64,000 nucleotides of DNA from Methylobacterium platani (GCF_001653715.1 NZ_LWHQ01000009.1:62001-126000); one strand, 5' to 3'; shown: positions 20,301 to 29,629, counted from the stretch's first letter. Translations and numbers: made by a program. The notes: generated from the sequence alone by a model not told the origin.

Positions 20301-23300
20301 TTCCGTCAGGGCGCCGAGGAGGCCTCGGGCGCGCTGCAGGCGCGTCTGGCGGAAGCCGCTGCATCCTTCGCCCGGGTGGCGGAGGAGGCGGCGAGCGTGA
20401 TCGGGGTGCGGGCCGGCGAGGCCGACGCGGCGCTGCACGGCGCGGTGGTGGGTCTGGCGGGCCGGGCCGAGGAGGCGGCGGTCGCGATCGGCCGGGCGGC
20501 CGAGACGGCGACGGGCGCGCTCGACGCGCGCACGCTGTCGGCGACGGCAGCCTTCGCGCAGGCGGCCGAGGCGGCCGGGCGTCTGGTCGCCGAGCGGGCG
20601 GGCGCGGTCGACGAGACCCTGCGCGGCACGCTGGACGGCCTGGCGGAGCGGGCCGAGGCGGCGGCGGTCTCGATCGCCCGCGCCGCCGAGCAGGCGACGG
20701 GGCACTTCGACGACCGCACGCTCGCAGCGGCGACGGCCTTCGCGCAGGCGGCGGAAGAAGCCGGGCGCCTCGTCGCGGCGCGCACCGAGACCACCGACGC
20801 GACCTTGCGCGGCGCGGTCGAGCACCTGACGCGCCAGGCCGAGGACGTCTCGGCGGCCCTCGCGCTCGCCGCCGAGAGCGCCACCGGCGCCCTCGATACC
20901 CGCAGCACCGCCGCGACCGCCGCCTTCGTGGCCGCGGCCCAGGAGGCTGGCCGCCTGATCGGCGAGCGCACCGAGGCCGCCGACGCCTCGCTGCGCACCG
21001 CGCTCGCCGGCCTCGCCGAGCGGGCCGAGGCCGCCGCCGCCGCTCTCACCGCCTCGGCCGACACGGTCGGCGACGCGCTGCAGGGCCGTTCGACGGAAGC
21101 CGCCGAGATCATGCGCCGCGCCGCCGAGCAGGCGACGGGCGCGCTCGGCACCCGCACGGTCGAGGTGGCGCACATCTTCCGGCGCACGCTGGAGACCACC
21201 GGGGCCGAGCTCGACGCCCGCAGCCAGGCTGCGGCCGAGCTGTTCCGTCAGGCCACCACCGCGACGACCGGCGAGCTGGGTGCCCGGGCCGATGAGGCCG
21301 CCGCGGTGCTGCGCCGGGCCGCCGAGACGGCGACGGGCGCGGTCGGCGCCCGCACGGCCGAGAGCGTCGAGGCGTTCCGTCAGGGCGCCGAGGAGGCTTC
21401 GGGCGCGCTGCAGGCGCGTCTGGCGGAAGCCGCTGCGTCCTTCGCCCGGGTGGCGGAGGAGGCGGCGAGCGTGATCGGGGTGCGGGCCGGCGAGGCCGAC
21501 GCGGCGCTGCACGGCGCGGTGGTGGGTCTGGCGGGCCGGGCCGAGGAGGCGGCGGTCGCGATCGGCCGGGCGGCCGAGACGGCGACGGGCGCGCTCGACG
21601 CGCGCACGCTGTCGGCGACGGCGGCCTTCGCGCAGGCGGCCGAGGCGGCCGGGCGTCTGGTCGCCGAGCGGGCGGGCGCGGTCGACGAGACCCTGCGCGG
21701 CACGCTGGACGGCCTGGCGGAGCGGGCCGAGGCGGTGGCGGCCTCGATCGCCCGTGCCGCCGAGCAGGCGACGGGCCACTTCGACGACCGCACGCTCGCG
21801 GCGGCGACGGCCTTCGCGCAGGCCGCGGAAGAGGCCGGGCGCCTCGTCGCCGAGCGGGCAGGCACGGTCGACCAGACCCTGCGTGCAACCGTCGAAGGGC
21901 TCGCCGAGAGGGCCGAGGCGGTCGCCGCCTCGATCACCCGCGCCGCCGAGCAGGCGACGGGGCATTTCGACGACCGCACGCTCGCGGCGGCGACGGCCTT
22001 CGTGCAGGCGGCGGAAGAGGCCGGGCGCCTCGTCGCCGCGCGCACCGAGACCACCGACGCGGCCTTGCGCGGCGCGGTCGAGCACCTGACGCGCCAGGCC
22101 GAGGACGTCTCGGCGGCCCTCGCGCTCGCCGCCGAGAGTGCCACCGGCGCCCTCGACACCCGCCTCGACGAGGTCGGGACCGCCTTCGACGGCCATGGCC
22201 GCGCGCTCACCGCGCTGATCGGCCAGCACGCCGACGAGACCCAGACCCGCCTCGCCGCGGTCGGCCGCGACATCGTGGTGGCGGTGGCGAGCCAGGGTGC
22301 GCGGGTCAACGACGCCCTGGAGAAGACCGGCTCGGCCCTCGCCAGCGCCGCCGAGACCGGCGGCCGCGCGATCGACGACGTGCTGACGAACCGCCTCGCC
22401 GTCCTCCAGGACGCGATCGCCCGCGGCGACATCCTGGCCGACCGGATCTCCCGCGACACTCACCACCTCACCGAGACGGTCTCCGGGCGCCTCGAGGAGA
22501 TGGACCGGCTCATCACGGTCCAGGGCCGTGCCGTGGCCGAGACCATTGCCGAGCGCACCCGCGAGGCCCGCGAGTCCGTCGAGGCCCAGCTCGGCGCCCT
22601 CGAGGACCGCTCGGCCAAGCGCACCGCCGAGATCGGCGCTACCTTCAGCACCATGGTGGCCCATGTCGACCAGCATATCGGCGCCCGCGCCACGGCGCTG
22701 AACGAGGCCCTGATCGTGCGGGCCGGCGAGATGGCCCGGGTGATGGCCGAGGGCGGCCGCGAGGTCGCCCAGGCCCTCGACGGCCGCGCCGACGAGCTCG
22801 CCCGCGCCATCACGGCCCGCAGCCAGGCGATGAGCGACGCGCTCACCGCCCGGGTCGGCGAGATCGGCGACGAGCTCGGCCGCCGTACCGAGGAGATGAC
22901 CCGCAGCCTCGATGCCGGCGCCGCCCGGTTCGACGAGCGGGTGATCGCCCGCCTCGACGGCCTCGCCCAGACCCTCGACGAGCGCGGCCGCATCGTCGAC
23001 GAGACCTTCGGCGTGAAGGCCGAGGAGGCCCTGCGCCTGATCGAGAGCCGCACCCGCGGCCTCGACGAGGAGCTCGGCGCCCGCACCCGCGAGCTGGTCG
23101 CCTTCGTGGAGACCCATAGCGGCGCGGCGAGCCGCGACCTCGCCGCCCAGGCCGACGCGATCCGCGCCGCCTTCGACGGGCGCACCGAGGCCCTGGCCCG
23201 CCTCGTCGACGAGCGCACCGCCGCGATGGCGCAGGAGATCGACGAGCGCGGCCGGGCGATGTTCGGGGCGCTCGCCGGCCGCATGACCGAGCTGGCGCGG

Positions 23301-26300
23301 CTGTTCGACCGCGGCGGCACGGCCCTGACCGACCTCATCGGCCGGCGCGGCGACGAGGTGCTCGGCGCCCTGCGCGGCACGGTCGAGGAGGCCGACCGCG
23401 TGCTGGCCGAGGGCTCGGGCCGCCTGGAATCGGTGGTCGGCGACCGCTCGACGGCGCTCGCCACCCTGCTCGACGAGCGCGAGGCCGGGATCGAGCGCCT
23501 GTTCGGCGAGCGCCTGCGGACCCTCGGCGACCGGCTCGACGGCCAGGCCGCGACCCTGCGCGGCCTCCTCGACGGGCAGGCGGACGCGCTCCAGTCCGGC
23601 TTCGACGCCCGCATCCGCGCCCTGCACGAGGCGCTGGAGCAGCGCGCCGCGGCGGTGCGCGGCCTTCTCGACGACCGGGCCGGCGCCCTCGGGGCCGTGC
23701 TCGACGACCGCACCGGCGCTCTCGGCGCCGTGCTGGAGGAGCGGGTCGGAACCCTGCGCGGCGTGCTCGCCCAGGGCGGCGACAGCCTCGCGGCGACCCT
23801 GGAGGAGCGGGTCGGCCGGGCGCTCGGCTCCGTCGAGGAGCATACCCGCGCCCTCTCGGGCCTGTTCGACGACCGCCTCGCCGCCCTCGACCACCTGGTC
23901 GAGCACCGCGGCGCCGCCTTCGCGGAGGCCGTGGAGGCCCGCGCCCAGGCGCTCGCCGGCCTCATCGATGCCCGCGCCGAGGATTTCGTCCGCGCGGCGG
24001 AAGCCGGCGGCCAGGGCCTGTCGGGCCGGGTCGACGCGGCCCTGCGCGCCCTCGACGGTCTGATCGAGGCCCGGGCGCAGGCGCTCGAGACCAGCCTCGG
24101 CCGCAGCGGCGAGACGGTGGCGGGCCTGATCGCGGCCCGCGGCGAGGAGGCCGCCGGCCTGCTCGAATCCCGCGTCGCGTCCCTGGGCGATGCCGTGTCG
24201 CGCAGCGCCGAATCGGTCTCCGGGCTGCTCGCGGAGCGCCAGGCCGGCCTCGGCGACGCCCTCGACGGGCACCGGACGGCGCTCGCCCGGACCCTCACCG
24301 AGCGCGTCGAGGCTCTGGCGGCCCTGCTCGGGGAGCGCGAGGAGGCCATCGCCGGCACGATCGCGCAGGGCGGCGGCAACCTCGTGCGGCTGATCGACGG
24401 GCGCCAGCGGGCGCTCGCCGAGCTCACCGGCGCCGGCGACGTCCTGGCCCGGCGGGTCCAGGAGCGCATCGACGCCCTCGCCGCCACCATCCGCAGCGGC
24501 GGCGACGCCCTCGCCGGGCTGCTCGACTCGCGCAACGCCGACCTCGCCGAGACCTTCGACGGCCGCGGCGCGGCGCTGAGCGCGCTCCTCGACGCCCGGG
24601 TCGCCGAGCTGTCGGGGGCCCTGGAGCGCAGCCGCGCCGCCCTCGACGCGGTGCTCGGCGGGCAGGTCGAGGCCCTGGGCGCGCGGCTCGATGCCGGCAG
24701 CACGGCGGTGGCCGAGCGCCTGCGCGAGAGCGTCCAGATCCTCGACGGCACCGTCGAGGAGCGCGCCGCCGCCTTCGGCGCCCTGGTCGACGGCAAGGCG
24801 GCGGAGCTCGCCGCCCTGCTGGCGGCCCGCACCGAGGCCCTGTCGGGCAGCGTCGACGAGCGCTCGGCCGCCTTCACCGCCCGCATCGACGGCCGCATGC
24901 GCGCCTTCGCGGCCCTGGTGGCGGCCCGCGGCGAGGCCCTGGCCGACGCCTTCGATGACCGCAGCGACGCCTACGCGGCCCTCGTCGACGCCCGCACGGC
25001 GGCGCTGACCGCGGCCCTCGACGAGCGGGTGGCGAGCCTGCACGGCGCCATGGACGAGCGCTCCGCGGCGCTCGCCGCGGCGGTGGACGAGCGCAGCGCC
25101 CAGCTCAGCTCGGGCTTCGACCGCCGCGCGGCGGCCTTCGCGGCGCTGATCGACCAGCGCAGCACCACCCTCGCCCGGACGCTCGCCGAGACCGCCCGCG
25201 ACCTGACCCAGACCATCGACGGGCGCGGGGCCGAGCTCAACCGCGGCCTCGCCGAGCAGGTCGAGACCCTGCGCCACCTCGTCGAGGAGCGCGGAGGGGC
25301 CCTCGGGCAGACGCTCGAGGCGACCGCGACCACCCTGCACCGGACCATCGACCAGCGCGGCGGCGCCCTGGTGGCGGCCCTCGCCGCGAGCGGCGAGACC
25401 GTCGCGGGGCTCGACCGCCAGGTGGCGCAGCTGCGCGGCCTGGTCGAGGGCCCCGGCAGCGAGCTGGTGGCGGTGCTGGCCCAGCGCAGCGAGGCGCTGG
25501 AGCGGGCGGTGACCGAGGGGATGGGCGGCGCCGTGGCGGCCTTGGCCGAGCGCGCCGAGACGCTGGCGGCCCTGTCCTCCGAGGCGTCCGAGACCCTGCG
25601 CCGGGCGGCCGACCAGGGCGCGGCCCGGGCGGTCGAGGCCCTGACGCAGGTCAACCAGCGCCTCGGCGGCGAGCTCGGCGGCCTGATCGGCCGCATCGAG
25701 GCCGCCTGCGGCGCCCTGCAGGACCTCATCGGCAAGTCCGGCGAGAACCTCTCGGCGATCGAGGGCGGGCTGTCCGGCCGGGTGCAGGACATCCAGGCGG
25801 CGCTCGCCGAGATCGCCGGGGAGACGGCCAAGGCCTCCGACCGGGTGGCCGAGCAGGTCGGCGCGCTCCAGGGCGCGGCGACCGGGGCCCTGCGCCAGGC
25901 GGCGGGGCTGGCCGCGACGCTCGACGCCCGCGGCAAGGCGCTCACCGAGACCGCCCGCCAGCATCTCGGCGACCTGACGGCGGCCGCCGGCGCGCTGGAA
26001 GGTGCCGAGGGCCGGGTCAGCGCCTCGCTCGGCGAGCGCCAGGCCGAGATCGACGCCCTGCTCGGCAGCATCGACGCCCGCTCGGCGGCGCTCGCCGCCG
26101 CGACGGAGGGCGTCGGCGCCCGGGTCGAGGCGACGCTCAAGACCATCGAGGCCCGCACCCAGGCGCTCGGTCGCGAGATCGAGGCCGGGGCCCGCCAGGC
26201 CGGCAGCGCCGTCACGGAGGCGTTCGAGCGCCTGCGCACCGGCTCCGGCCAGGAGGGCGAGCGGACCGCCGAATCGGTCCGGCAGGCCGTGGCCGGCGCC

Positions 26301-27335
26301 TCCGGCGAGCTACGCGAGGCCTTCGGCGACGCCGCCGAGCGCTTCCAGGGCACGGTGGAGTCCATGCGCGGCATGGCGACCGAGATCCGCCGTACCCTGG
26401 AGGAGATCCGCGGCGACCTGCAGCGCGGCGTGGTCAGCATCCCGCAGGAGGCCCAGGACGCCACCGGCGAGATGCGCCGGGTGGTGGCCGAGCAGATCAA
26501 GGCCCTGAACGAGCTCTCGGCCCTGGTCCAGCGCTCGCCCCGCTCGGTCGACGTCGCCCAGCCGCTGGCCCAGCCGCTGGCCCAGCCCCGCGCCGCCGAA
26601 GCCGGCCGGGCCGCCCCCGCGGTCCCGGTCCCCGCGGCCCCGAAGCCGCAGGCTCCGATCCAGTCCGCCCCGGTCCAGGCGCCGGTAGCCAGGGAGCCTG
26701 CCAGGGCCTCGGCGCAGCCCGCGAAGGCCCCGGCGCAGCCCGTCAGGGCCCCGGTGCAAGCCGCGGGGCAGCCCGCGAAGGCCCCTGCCCCGCAGGGCCA
26801 GGCCCGTCCGGCCGCGCCGCAGGGCGCGAGCCGGCCCGCCGAGGCGCGGCGCGACGCCGCCCCGCCGGCCGGCGGCTCCGGCGGCTGGCTCTCCGACCTC
26901 CTGACCCGCGCCTCGCAGGACGACGAGGACGCGGTGCCGGCGGCCGGCAAGGCGAAGACGGGACAGGGCGGCGCGTCCGGCACGGCCGGCGCCGCGGCGA
27001 TCGACTCGCTCTCGGGCAGCATCGCCCGGATGATCGAGCACGCCGCCGCGGTCGACGTCTGGGAGCGCTACCGGCGCGGCGAGACGAACCTGTTCACCCG
27101 CCGCCTCTACACCGCGGAGGGCCAGCAGACCTTCGACGAGATCCGCCGCCGCTACCGCGCCGAGCCGGATTTCCGCCGGACCGTCGACCACTACGTGCGC
27201 GAGTTCGAGCGCCTGCTCGGCGAGGTCTCGCGCACCGACAAGGATCCGCGCCGGGCCAACGCCTACCTCACCTCGGAGAGCGGCAAGGTCTACACGATGC
27301 TGGCCCATGCCAGCGGGCGGTTCGAGGGGGCGTGA
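17373..27335 (+). CDS. Giant membrane-anchored repeat protein, growth pole ring (GPR/RgsE)-like
   Basis: The 3320-residue protein starts at ATG (MATEKKLKDPAEAAL). Layout: a charged cytoplasmic N-terminus (1-117), two membrane helices (about 119-142 and 159-181), roughly 2,850 residues of alanine/glutamate/arginine-rich helical repeats resembling apolipoprotein A1/A4/E repeats, a proline/alanine/glutamine linker (about 3052-3172) and a compact C-terminal domain (about 3206-3320, with VWERYRRGETNLFTRRLY). This is the architecture of the Agrobacterium growth pole ring protein and S. meliloti RgsE, which organise polar growth in Hyphomicrobiales, but those I recall are nearer 2,100 residues. Homology is inferred from architecture and composition. 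A 1074-bp internal duplication explains part of the extra length. A strong terminator follows at 27369. Confidence 0.85.
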   Translation: MATEKKLKDPAEAALSAIEQALNLDHPVAGETSRSPDAPTPDALDGSRVEPRLPDVHDSDPLAGATREPGFDGSALPGPRDARREGGLLPPDRSLVANDDRRSVGALQQTLRVEPSRGPYALAALAAFVWLAGFAGLAWSQSGGDLRGFAAGMTGLQGAVGAAAVLAPVMLFFIAAMLAVRAQEMRLVARAVGEVAIRLAEPEGFSTDAVLTMSQAVRREVAAVGDGVERALARAGELETLVRGEISTLERAYSDNEIRIRTLVDELVAQRESIVANAERVRGAIQGSHQNLTQELDTAAERIVTAVDGAGERVTLALGARGDAITAAIGDRGEAVTAALAATGDRVVEAVAGRGDDLVQRLVATSEGVKTDLGSVGDTLSRALESRAVEVTEAFERTGGLLTRTLAENAGEVARTLAETGAGVIEALNREGAQVRETFERSAQGLEERFLTRGTDLTERFAETGTGITERFAASGSAIAAHIADRGVALREEIEQAGTGVVAAIEARAAEAEAGLSRASDGVITAFGEKASQVRDDLSTLVEDAAQALGVRGADLTARLEETIGRVEEVLVGHGGSLERSLDQTGERVAALVATRTGDAEGRIGQALDGLAAAFAARSVDLIDGLDQRTRDTQAALAVAAEALQGSFEARTAGAGDALRRTADEIAADLDVRAAALAAHFRTAAEAATGQVGENAEAAALAFSRAADEAGRTVAARAQSLDESLRGTVEGLAERAESVAAAIARAAEQATGHFDDRTLAAASAFAQAAEEAGRLVAARTETTDATLRGAVEHLTRQAEDVSAALTLAAESATGALDTRSTAATAAFVAAAQEAGRLIGERTETADASLRTALAGLAERAEAAAAALTASADTVGDALQGRSTEAAEIMRRAAEQATGALGTRTVEVAHIFRRTLETTGAELDARSQAAAELFRQATTATTGELGARADEAAAVLRRAAETATGAVGARTAESVEAFRQGAEEASGALQARLAEAAASFARVAEEAASVIGVRAGEADAALHGAVVGLAGRAEEAAVAIGRAAETATGALDARTLSATAAFAQAAEAAGRLVAERAGAVDETLRGTLDGLAERAEAAAVSIARAAEQATGHFDDRTLAAATAFAQAAEEAGRLVAARTETTDATLRGAVEHLTRQAEDVSAALALAAESATGALDTRSTAATAAFVAAAQEAGRLIGERTEAADASLRTALAGLAERAEAAAAALTASADTVGDALQGRSTEAAEIMRRAAEQATGALGTRTVEVAHIFRRTLETTGAELDARSQAAAELFRQATTATTGELGARADEAAAVLRRAAETATGAVGARTAESVEAFRQGAEEASGALQARLAEAAASFARVAEEAASVIGVRAGEADAALHGAVVGLAGRAEEAAVAIGRAAETATGALDARTLSATAAFAQAAEAAGRLVAERAGAVDETLRGTLDGLAERAEAVAASIARAAEQATGHFDDRTLAAATAFAQAAEEAGRLVAERAGTVDQTLRATVEGLAERAEAVAASITRAAEQATGHFDDRTLAAATAFVQAAEEAGRLVAARTETTDAALRGAVEHLTRQAEDVSAALALAAESATGALDTRLDEVGTAFDGHGRALTALIGQHADETQTRLAAVGRDIVVAVASQGARVNDALEKTGSALASAAETGGRAIDDVLTNRLAVLQDAIARGDILADRISRDTHHLTETVSGRLEEMDRLITVQGRAVAETIAERTREARESVEAQLGALEDRSAKRTAEIGATFSTMVAHVDQHIGARATALNEALIVRAGEMARVMAEGGREVAQALDGRADELARAITARSQAMSDALTARVGEIGDELGRRTEEMTRSLDAGAARFDERVIARLDGLAQTLDERGRIVDETFGVKAEEALRLIESRTRGLDEELGARTRELVAFVETHSGAASRDLAAQADAIRAAFDGRTEALARLVDERTAAMAQEIDERGRAMFGALAGRMTELARLFDRGGTALTDLIGRRGDEVLGALRGTVEEADRVLAEGSGRLESVVGDRSTALATLLDEREAGIERLFGERLRTLGDRLDGQAATLRGLLDGQADALQSGFDARIRALHEALEQRAAAVRGLLDDRAGALGAVLDDRTGALGAVLEERVGTLRGVLAQGGDSLAATLEERVGRALGSVEEHTRALSGLFDDRLAALDHLVEHRGAAFAEAVEARAQALAGLIDARAEDFVRAAEAGGQGLSGRVDAALRALDGLIEARAQALETSLGRSGETVAGLIAARGEEAAGLLESRVASLGDAVSRSAESVSGLLAERQAGLGDALDGHRTALARTLTERVEALAALLGEREEAIAGTIAQGGGNLVRLIDGRQRALAELTGAGDVLARRVQERIDALAATIRSGGDALAGLLDSRNADLAETFDGRGAALSALLDARVAELSGALERSRAALDAVLGGQVEALGARLDAGSTAVAERLRESVQILDGTVEERAAAFGALVDGKAAELAALLAARTEALSGSVDERSAAFTARIDGRMRAFAALVAARGEALADAFDDRSDAYAALVDARTAALTAALDERVASLHGAMDERSAALAAAVDERSAQLSSGFDRRAAAFAALIDQRSTTLARTLAETARDLTQTIDGRGAELNRGLAEQVETLRHLVEERGGALGQTLEATATTLHRTIDQRGGALVAALAASGETVAGLDRQVAQLRGLVEGPGSELVAVLAQRSEALERAVTEGMGGAVAALAERAETLAALSSEASETLRRAADQGAARAVEALTQVNQRLGGELGGLIGRIEAACGALQDLIGKSGENLSAIEGGLSGRVQDIQAALAEIAGETAKASDRVAEQVGALQGAATGALRQAAGLAATLDARGKALTETARQHLGDLTAAAGALEGAEGRVSASLGERQAEIDALLGSIDARSAALAAATEGVGARVEATLKTIEARTQALGREIEAGARQAGSAVTEAFERLRTGSGQEGERTAESVRQAVAGASGELREAFGDAAERFQGTVESMRGMATEIRRTLEEIRGDLQRGVVSIPQEAQDATGEMRRVVAEQIKALNELSALVQRSPRSVDVAQPLAQPLAQPRAAEAGRAAPAVPVPAAPKPQAPIQSAPVQAPVAREPARASAQPAKAPAQPVRAPVQAAGQPAKAPAPQGQARPAAPQGASRPAEARRDAAPPAGGSGGWLSDLLTRASQDDEDAVPAAGKAKTGQGGASGTAGAAAIDSLSGSIARMIEHAAAVDVWERYRRGETNLFTRRLYTAEGQQTFDEIRRRYRAEPDFRRTVDHYVREFERLLGEVSRTDKDPRRANAYLTSESGKVYTMLAHASGRFEGA
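19567..21714 (+). repeat. 1074-bp in-frame tandem duplication inside the GPR-like gene
   Basis: Two copies of a 358-codon unit run from about 19567-20640 and 20641-21714. The phase is exact: the codon for His in GHFDD is at 19629, 20703 and 21777, each 1074 bp apart. Over 20026-20640 versus 21100-21714 I see only a few substitutions. A third, partial copy begins at 21777 and a fourth 62 codons later at 21963, continuing to about 22159. The near-identity indicates recent duplication or ongoing gene conversion. Confidence 0.92.
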
Positions 27336-27368
27336 GCCCCCGAGAACCCCGCGATCACCCGATGAGAG

Positions 27369-27408
27369 ACGGGCCCCCATCGATCCCTCGGGACCGGTGG
27401 GGGCCCGT
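27369..27408 (+). terminator. Intrinsic terminator of the GPR-like gene
   Basis: A 14-bp stem (one G-U pair) with arms at 27369-27382 and 27395-27408 and a 12-nt loop lies 33 bp after the stop codon and is followed by a short T-run (gttt). This is a convincing rho-independent terminator. Confidence 0.85.
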
Positions 27409-27589
27409 TTCGTCGGGAGCCGCTCCGCGTCGACGATCCCGAATCGTGGCCCAGGATGGTGGCGCGTCGTCGTTGCATTACGGGGTTTTCATGATTCCGG
27501 CGCGCAACGTTGGGGAAGCGGCCACGTTTCCCGCTCATCTGACGACCGGGGCCGATGCCGCCGGCCGATCCGTCGAGCGAGGAGATGTC

Positions 27590-28084
27590 ATGAGCACCCG
27601 ATCCCGCCTCCCCTCCCTGGCCCTGGCCGGCCTGTTGGTCCTCGCGGCCTTTCCGGCGGCGGCGGCCGGACTCGCCTGCCCGGGCAACGGCAAGGGCGCG
27701 CCGGACGGGCCGCTGTTCGAGGCGATCGCGAAGCCCGGCGCCGCGGCCGGCTCGAACCGGGCCCTGCATCAGGCGGTGAAGCGCCTGCGGGCCGAGGGCC
27801 TGTCGAACGGCGCGATCATCGACCACGCCGTCGCCTCCTACTGCCCCCTGGTCGACCGCGACGGCAGCCTGACGCTGCCGCAGAAGCAGGCGGCCCTGCG
27901 CAGCTTCGCCGCGCAGCTGACGACTCTCGTCTACGACCCGTCCCAGGACGAGACGCGCATCCTCCTCGACGTGCCGGTCTCGACCGCCCTGTCCGACCAG
28001 ATCGACGCCGCGGCGGCCAAGGCGAAGGAGAGCCGCGACGCCTGGATCGTGCGGACGCTGGAGGCGGGGATCGACGGACGGTGA
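27590..28084 (+). CDS. Secreted hypothetical protein, 164 residues
   Basis: The ATG at MSTRSRLPS was chosen because a purine-rich Shine-Dalgarno (gaggag) lies just upstream and the result has a clear signal peptide, probably cleaved after AAAAG near residue 24. The mature protein is helical, with two cysteines (GLACPGNG and ASYCPLV) and the segment SNGAIIDHAVASYC. I do not recognise a family. It is preceded by the GPR terminator and so has its own promoter, and is convergent with DUF1489. Confidence 0.72.
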   Translation: MSTRSRLPSLALAGLLVLAAFPAAAAGLACPGNGKGAPDGPLFEAIAKPGAAAGSNRALHQAVKRLRAEGLSNGAIIDHAVASYCPLVDRDGSLTLPQKQAALRSFAAQLTTLVYDPSQDETRILLDVPVSTALSDQIDAAAAKAKESRDAWIVRTLEAGIDGR

Positions 28085-28127
28085 CGCGAGGGTCCGGCGG
28101 CCCGCAGGCGCGAGGGTATGACCCCCG

Positions 28128-28568
28128 TCAGAGCAGCCCCAGCGACGCCAGTTCCCGCCGCATCGCCTCCGGCATCGCCGCGAGGTCGCCGGCGGCGTGG
28201 CGGGAGATGTCGCGCGGGGCGTCGGCGGCCGGGAGGTAGCGCCAGCCCTGGAACGGCCGGCACGGCCGCGGCTCGACCGGGGTGACCGCCGGGTCGAGGA
28301 CGAGGCGGCAGCGGCCGACGCCGTCGCCGTCGGTGAAGGGGCGGATCGCCAGCACCGGCTGGCGGCAGGCGACCAGGCCGCGGATCACCCAGTAGAGCGA
28401 GCCGGCGCCGACGATCTCGTCGCCGCGCTTGGGCACCATGCGGGTGATGTGGGCCTGCTCGTGCGGCCGGCCCTGGCGCACGGCCTCCGCCCGGCGGGCG
28501 GCGATCCACTCCTCGAGGTCGGCGATGGACTCGCAGCCGACGCAGAGCTTGAGGAGGTGCAGGGTCAT
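28128..28568 (-). CDS. DUF1489 family protein
   Basis: The 146-residue protein matches DUF1489, a family found mainly in alphaproteobacteria: N-terminal LHLLKLCVGCESIADLEEW, then HITRMVPKR and GSLYWVIRGLVACRQPVLAI, with a late FQGWRYLP. No catalytic motif is known to me. It is cytoplasmic by lack of signal or membrane segments. Its neighbour on the same strand, about 100 bp upstream, is the CheZ-like gene. Confidence 0.9.
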   Translation of the reverse strand: MTLHLLKLCVGCESIADLEEWIAARRAEAVRQGRPHEQAHITRMVPKRGDEIVGAGSLYWVIRGLVACRQPVLAIRPFTDGDGVGRCRLVLDPAVTPVEPRPCRPFQGWRYLPAADAPRDISRHAAGDLAAMPEAMRRELASLGLL

Positions 28569-28666
28569 CGCGGCCGGCTGTGAGAGCGGATCGGGGGCGC
28601 GGGCTCCCTGCGCGGCGATCGTGGCGGCGCGAGGGCGGGCCCCGTGCGTCCTCAGGTCGTGCGGCC

Positions 28667-29554
28667 TCAGGTGAAGCGGGCGAGCTTCTCGTCGAGGGCG
28701 AGGCCGTCGATCTCCGCGAAGGCGTCCTCGAGCGCCAGCGTGTCGTCGGCCTGAGCCGTGGGTTCGTCCCGCACCGGCACGAAGGCGATGTCGTCGTCGG
28801 CGAGCGGCGACTCGACGAGGCGCAGCCGCGGCGCGGGGACGGTCTCGGCGTCCCGCGCCCGGGCCTCGTCCCGATCTCCGCCCCCCCCGGTCGCCACGAT
28901 CTGGTCGACGTCGTTCTGGTCGAGGGCGGTCTCGGGCACGGCGGCCCGGTCCGCCTCCTGCGCCGGAGGGTCGTCCTCGCTGGCCCAGATCTCGATCATC
29001 GCGGTCAGGCGCTGCTCGAGGTAGCGCAGGGTGTTGACGATGCGGCTGGTGCGCTGCGCCGTCAGGTCCTGGAACGAGCAGGCGGTGTAGATCTGGGTCG
29101 CGTTGTGGTCGAGACGGTCGCAGACCCGGCTGTCGGCCCCGGTCTCGCGCAGGGTCCAGGCCACCTCCTGCACCTCCTCGGCCGCCTGCAGGATGTCCGA
29201 GGTCGCGCGCTCGGTGGTCCGCACGATGCCGTCGAGGGCCTCCGAGGCGGCGCCGAGCCGGCTCTGGTCCTGGTCGGGGGCGTGGATCGCCGCGATCTCG
29301 GACTTGGTGCGGCTGATCGCCTTGGCCATCTCGATCAGGTCGAAGCGCAGGCGCTCCATCCCGGCGGGCGTGCGCTCGCCGATCACGGCGTTCTCGAGCC
29401 GGCCGATCGCCTGCAGCAGCATGTCGGTATCGGCGGTGCGGTTGCGCTTGGCGTACTCGCCGAGGAACCAGCGCCCCCGCGCCGTCTCCAGCATCGCACC
29501 CTCGATGACGTCGTACTCCTCCCGCTTCATGGGGAGCGAAGGGGTCCCGGTCAT
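28667..29554 (-). CDS. CheZ-like protein phosphatase
   Basis: With the start at MTGTPSLPMKREEY the protein has 295 residues (an in-frame ATG 24 bp downstream is possible). The core is a long helical hairpin, and the motif ACSFQDLTAQRTSRI near residue 170 matches the CheZ active site, where the conserved Asp and Gln dephosphorylate CheY-P. The C-terminal third is acidic and disordered, ending in a short conserved-looking tail (ALDEKLARF). It probably acts on a CheY-type response regulator in chemotaxis or a related pathway, but no che operon is in the window. Confidence 0.85.
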   Translation of the reverse strand: MTGTPSLPMKREEYDVIEGAMLETARGRWFLGEYAKRNRTADTDMLLQAIGRLENAVIGERTPAGMERLRFDLIEMAKAISRTKSEIAAIHAPDQDQSRLGAASEALDGIVRTTERATSDILQAAEEVQEVAWTLRETGADSRVCDRLDHNATQIYTACSFQDLTAQRTSRIVNTLRYLEQRLTAMIEIWASEDDPPAQEADRAAVPETALDQNDVDQIVATGGGGDRDEARARDAETVPAPRLRLVESPLADDDIAFVPVRDEPTAQADDTLALEDAFAEIDGLALDEKLARFT

Positions 29555-29629
29555 CTCACCTGCCCTGTCATCGCCGGCCGAAGCCCCGGCCCGGCGGCGG
29601 CGCCCGCGAGGGCTCGTCGTGGATAACGC

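Noticed and set aside
16602..25964. A 3120-codon open frame antisense to the GPR-like gene
   Set aside because: It arises because arginine/alanine/glutamate codons with G or C at third positions rarely give stops on the opposite strand. Only its last 110 codons (the Hpt protein) have a domain, start and sensible composition.
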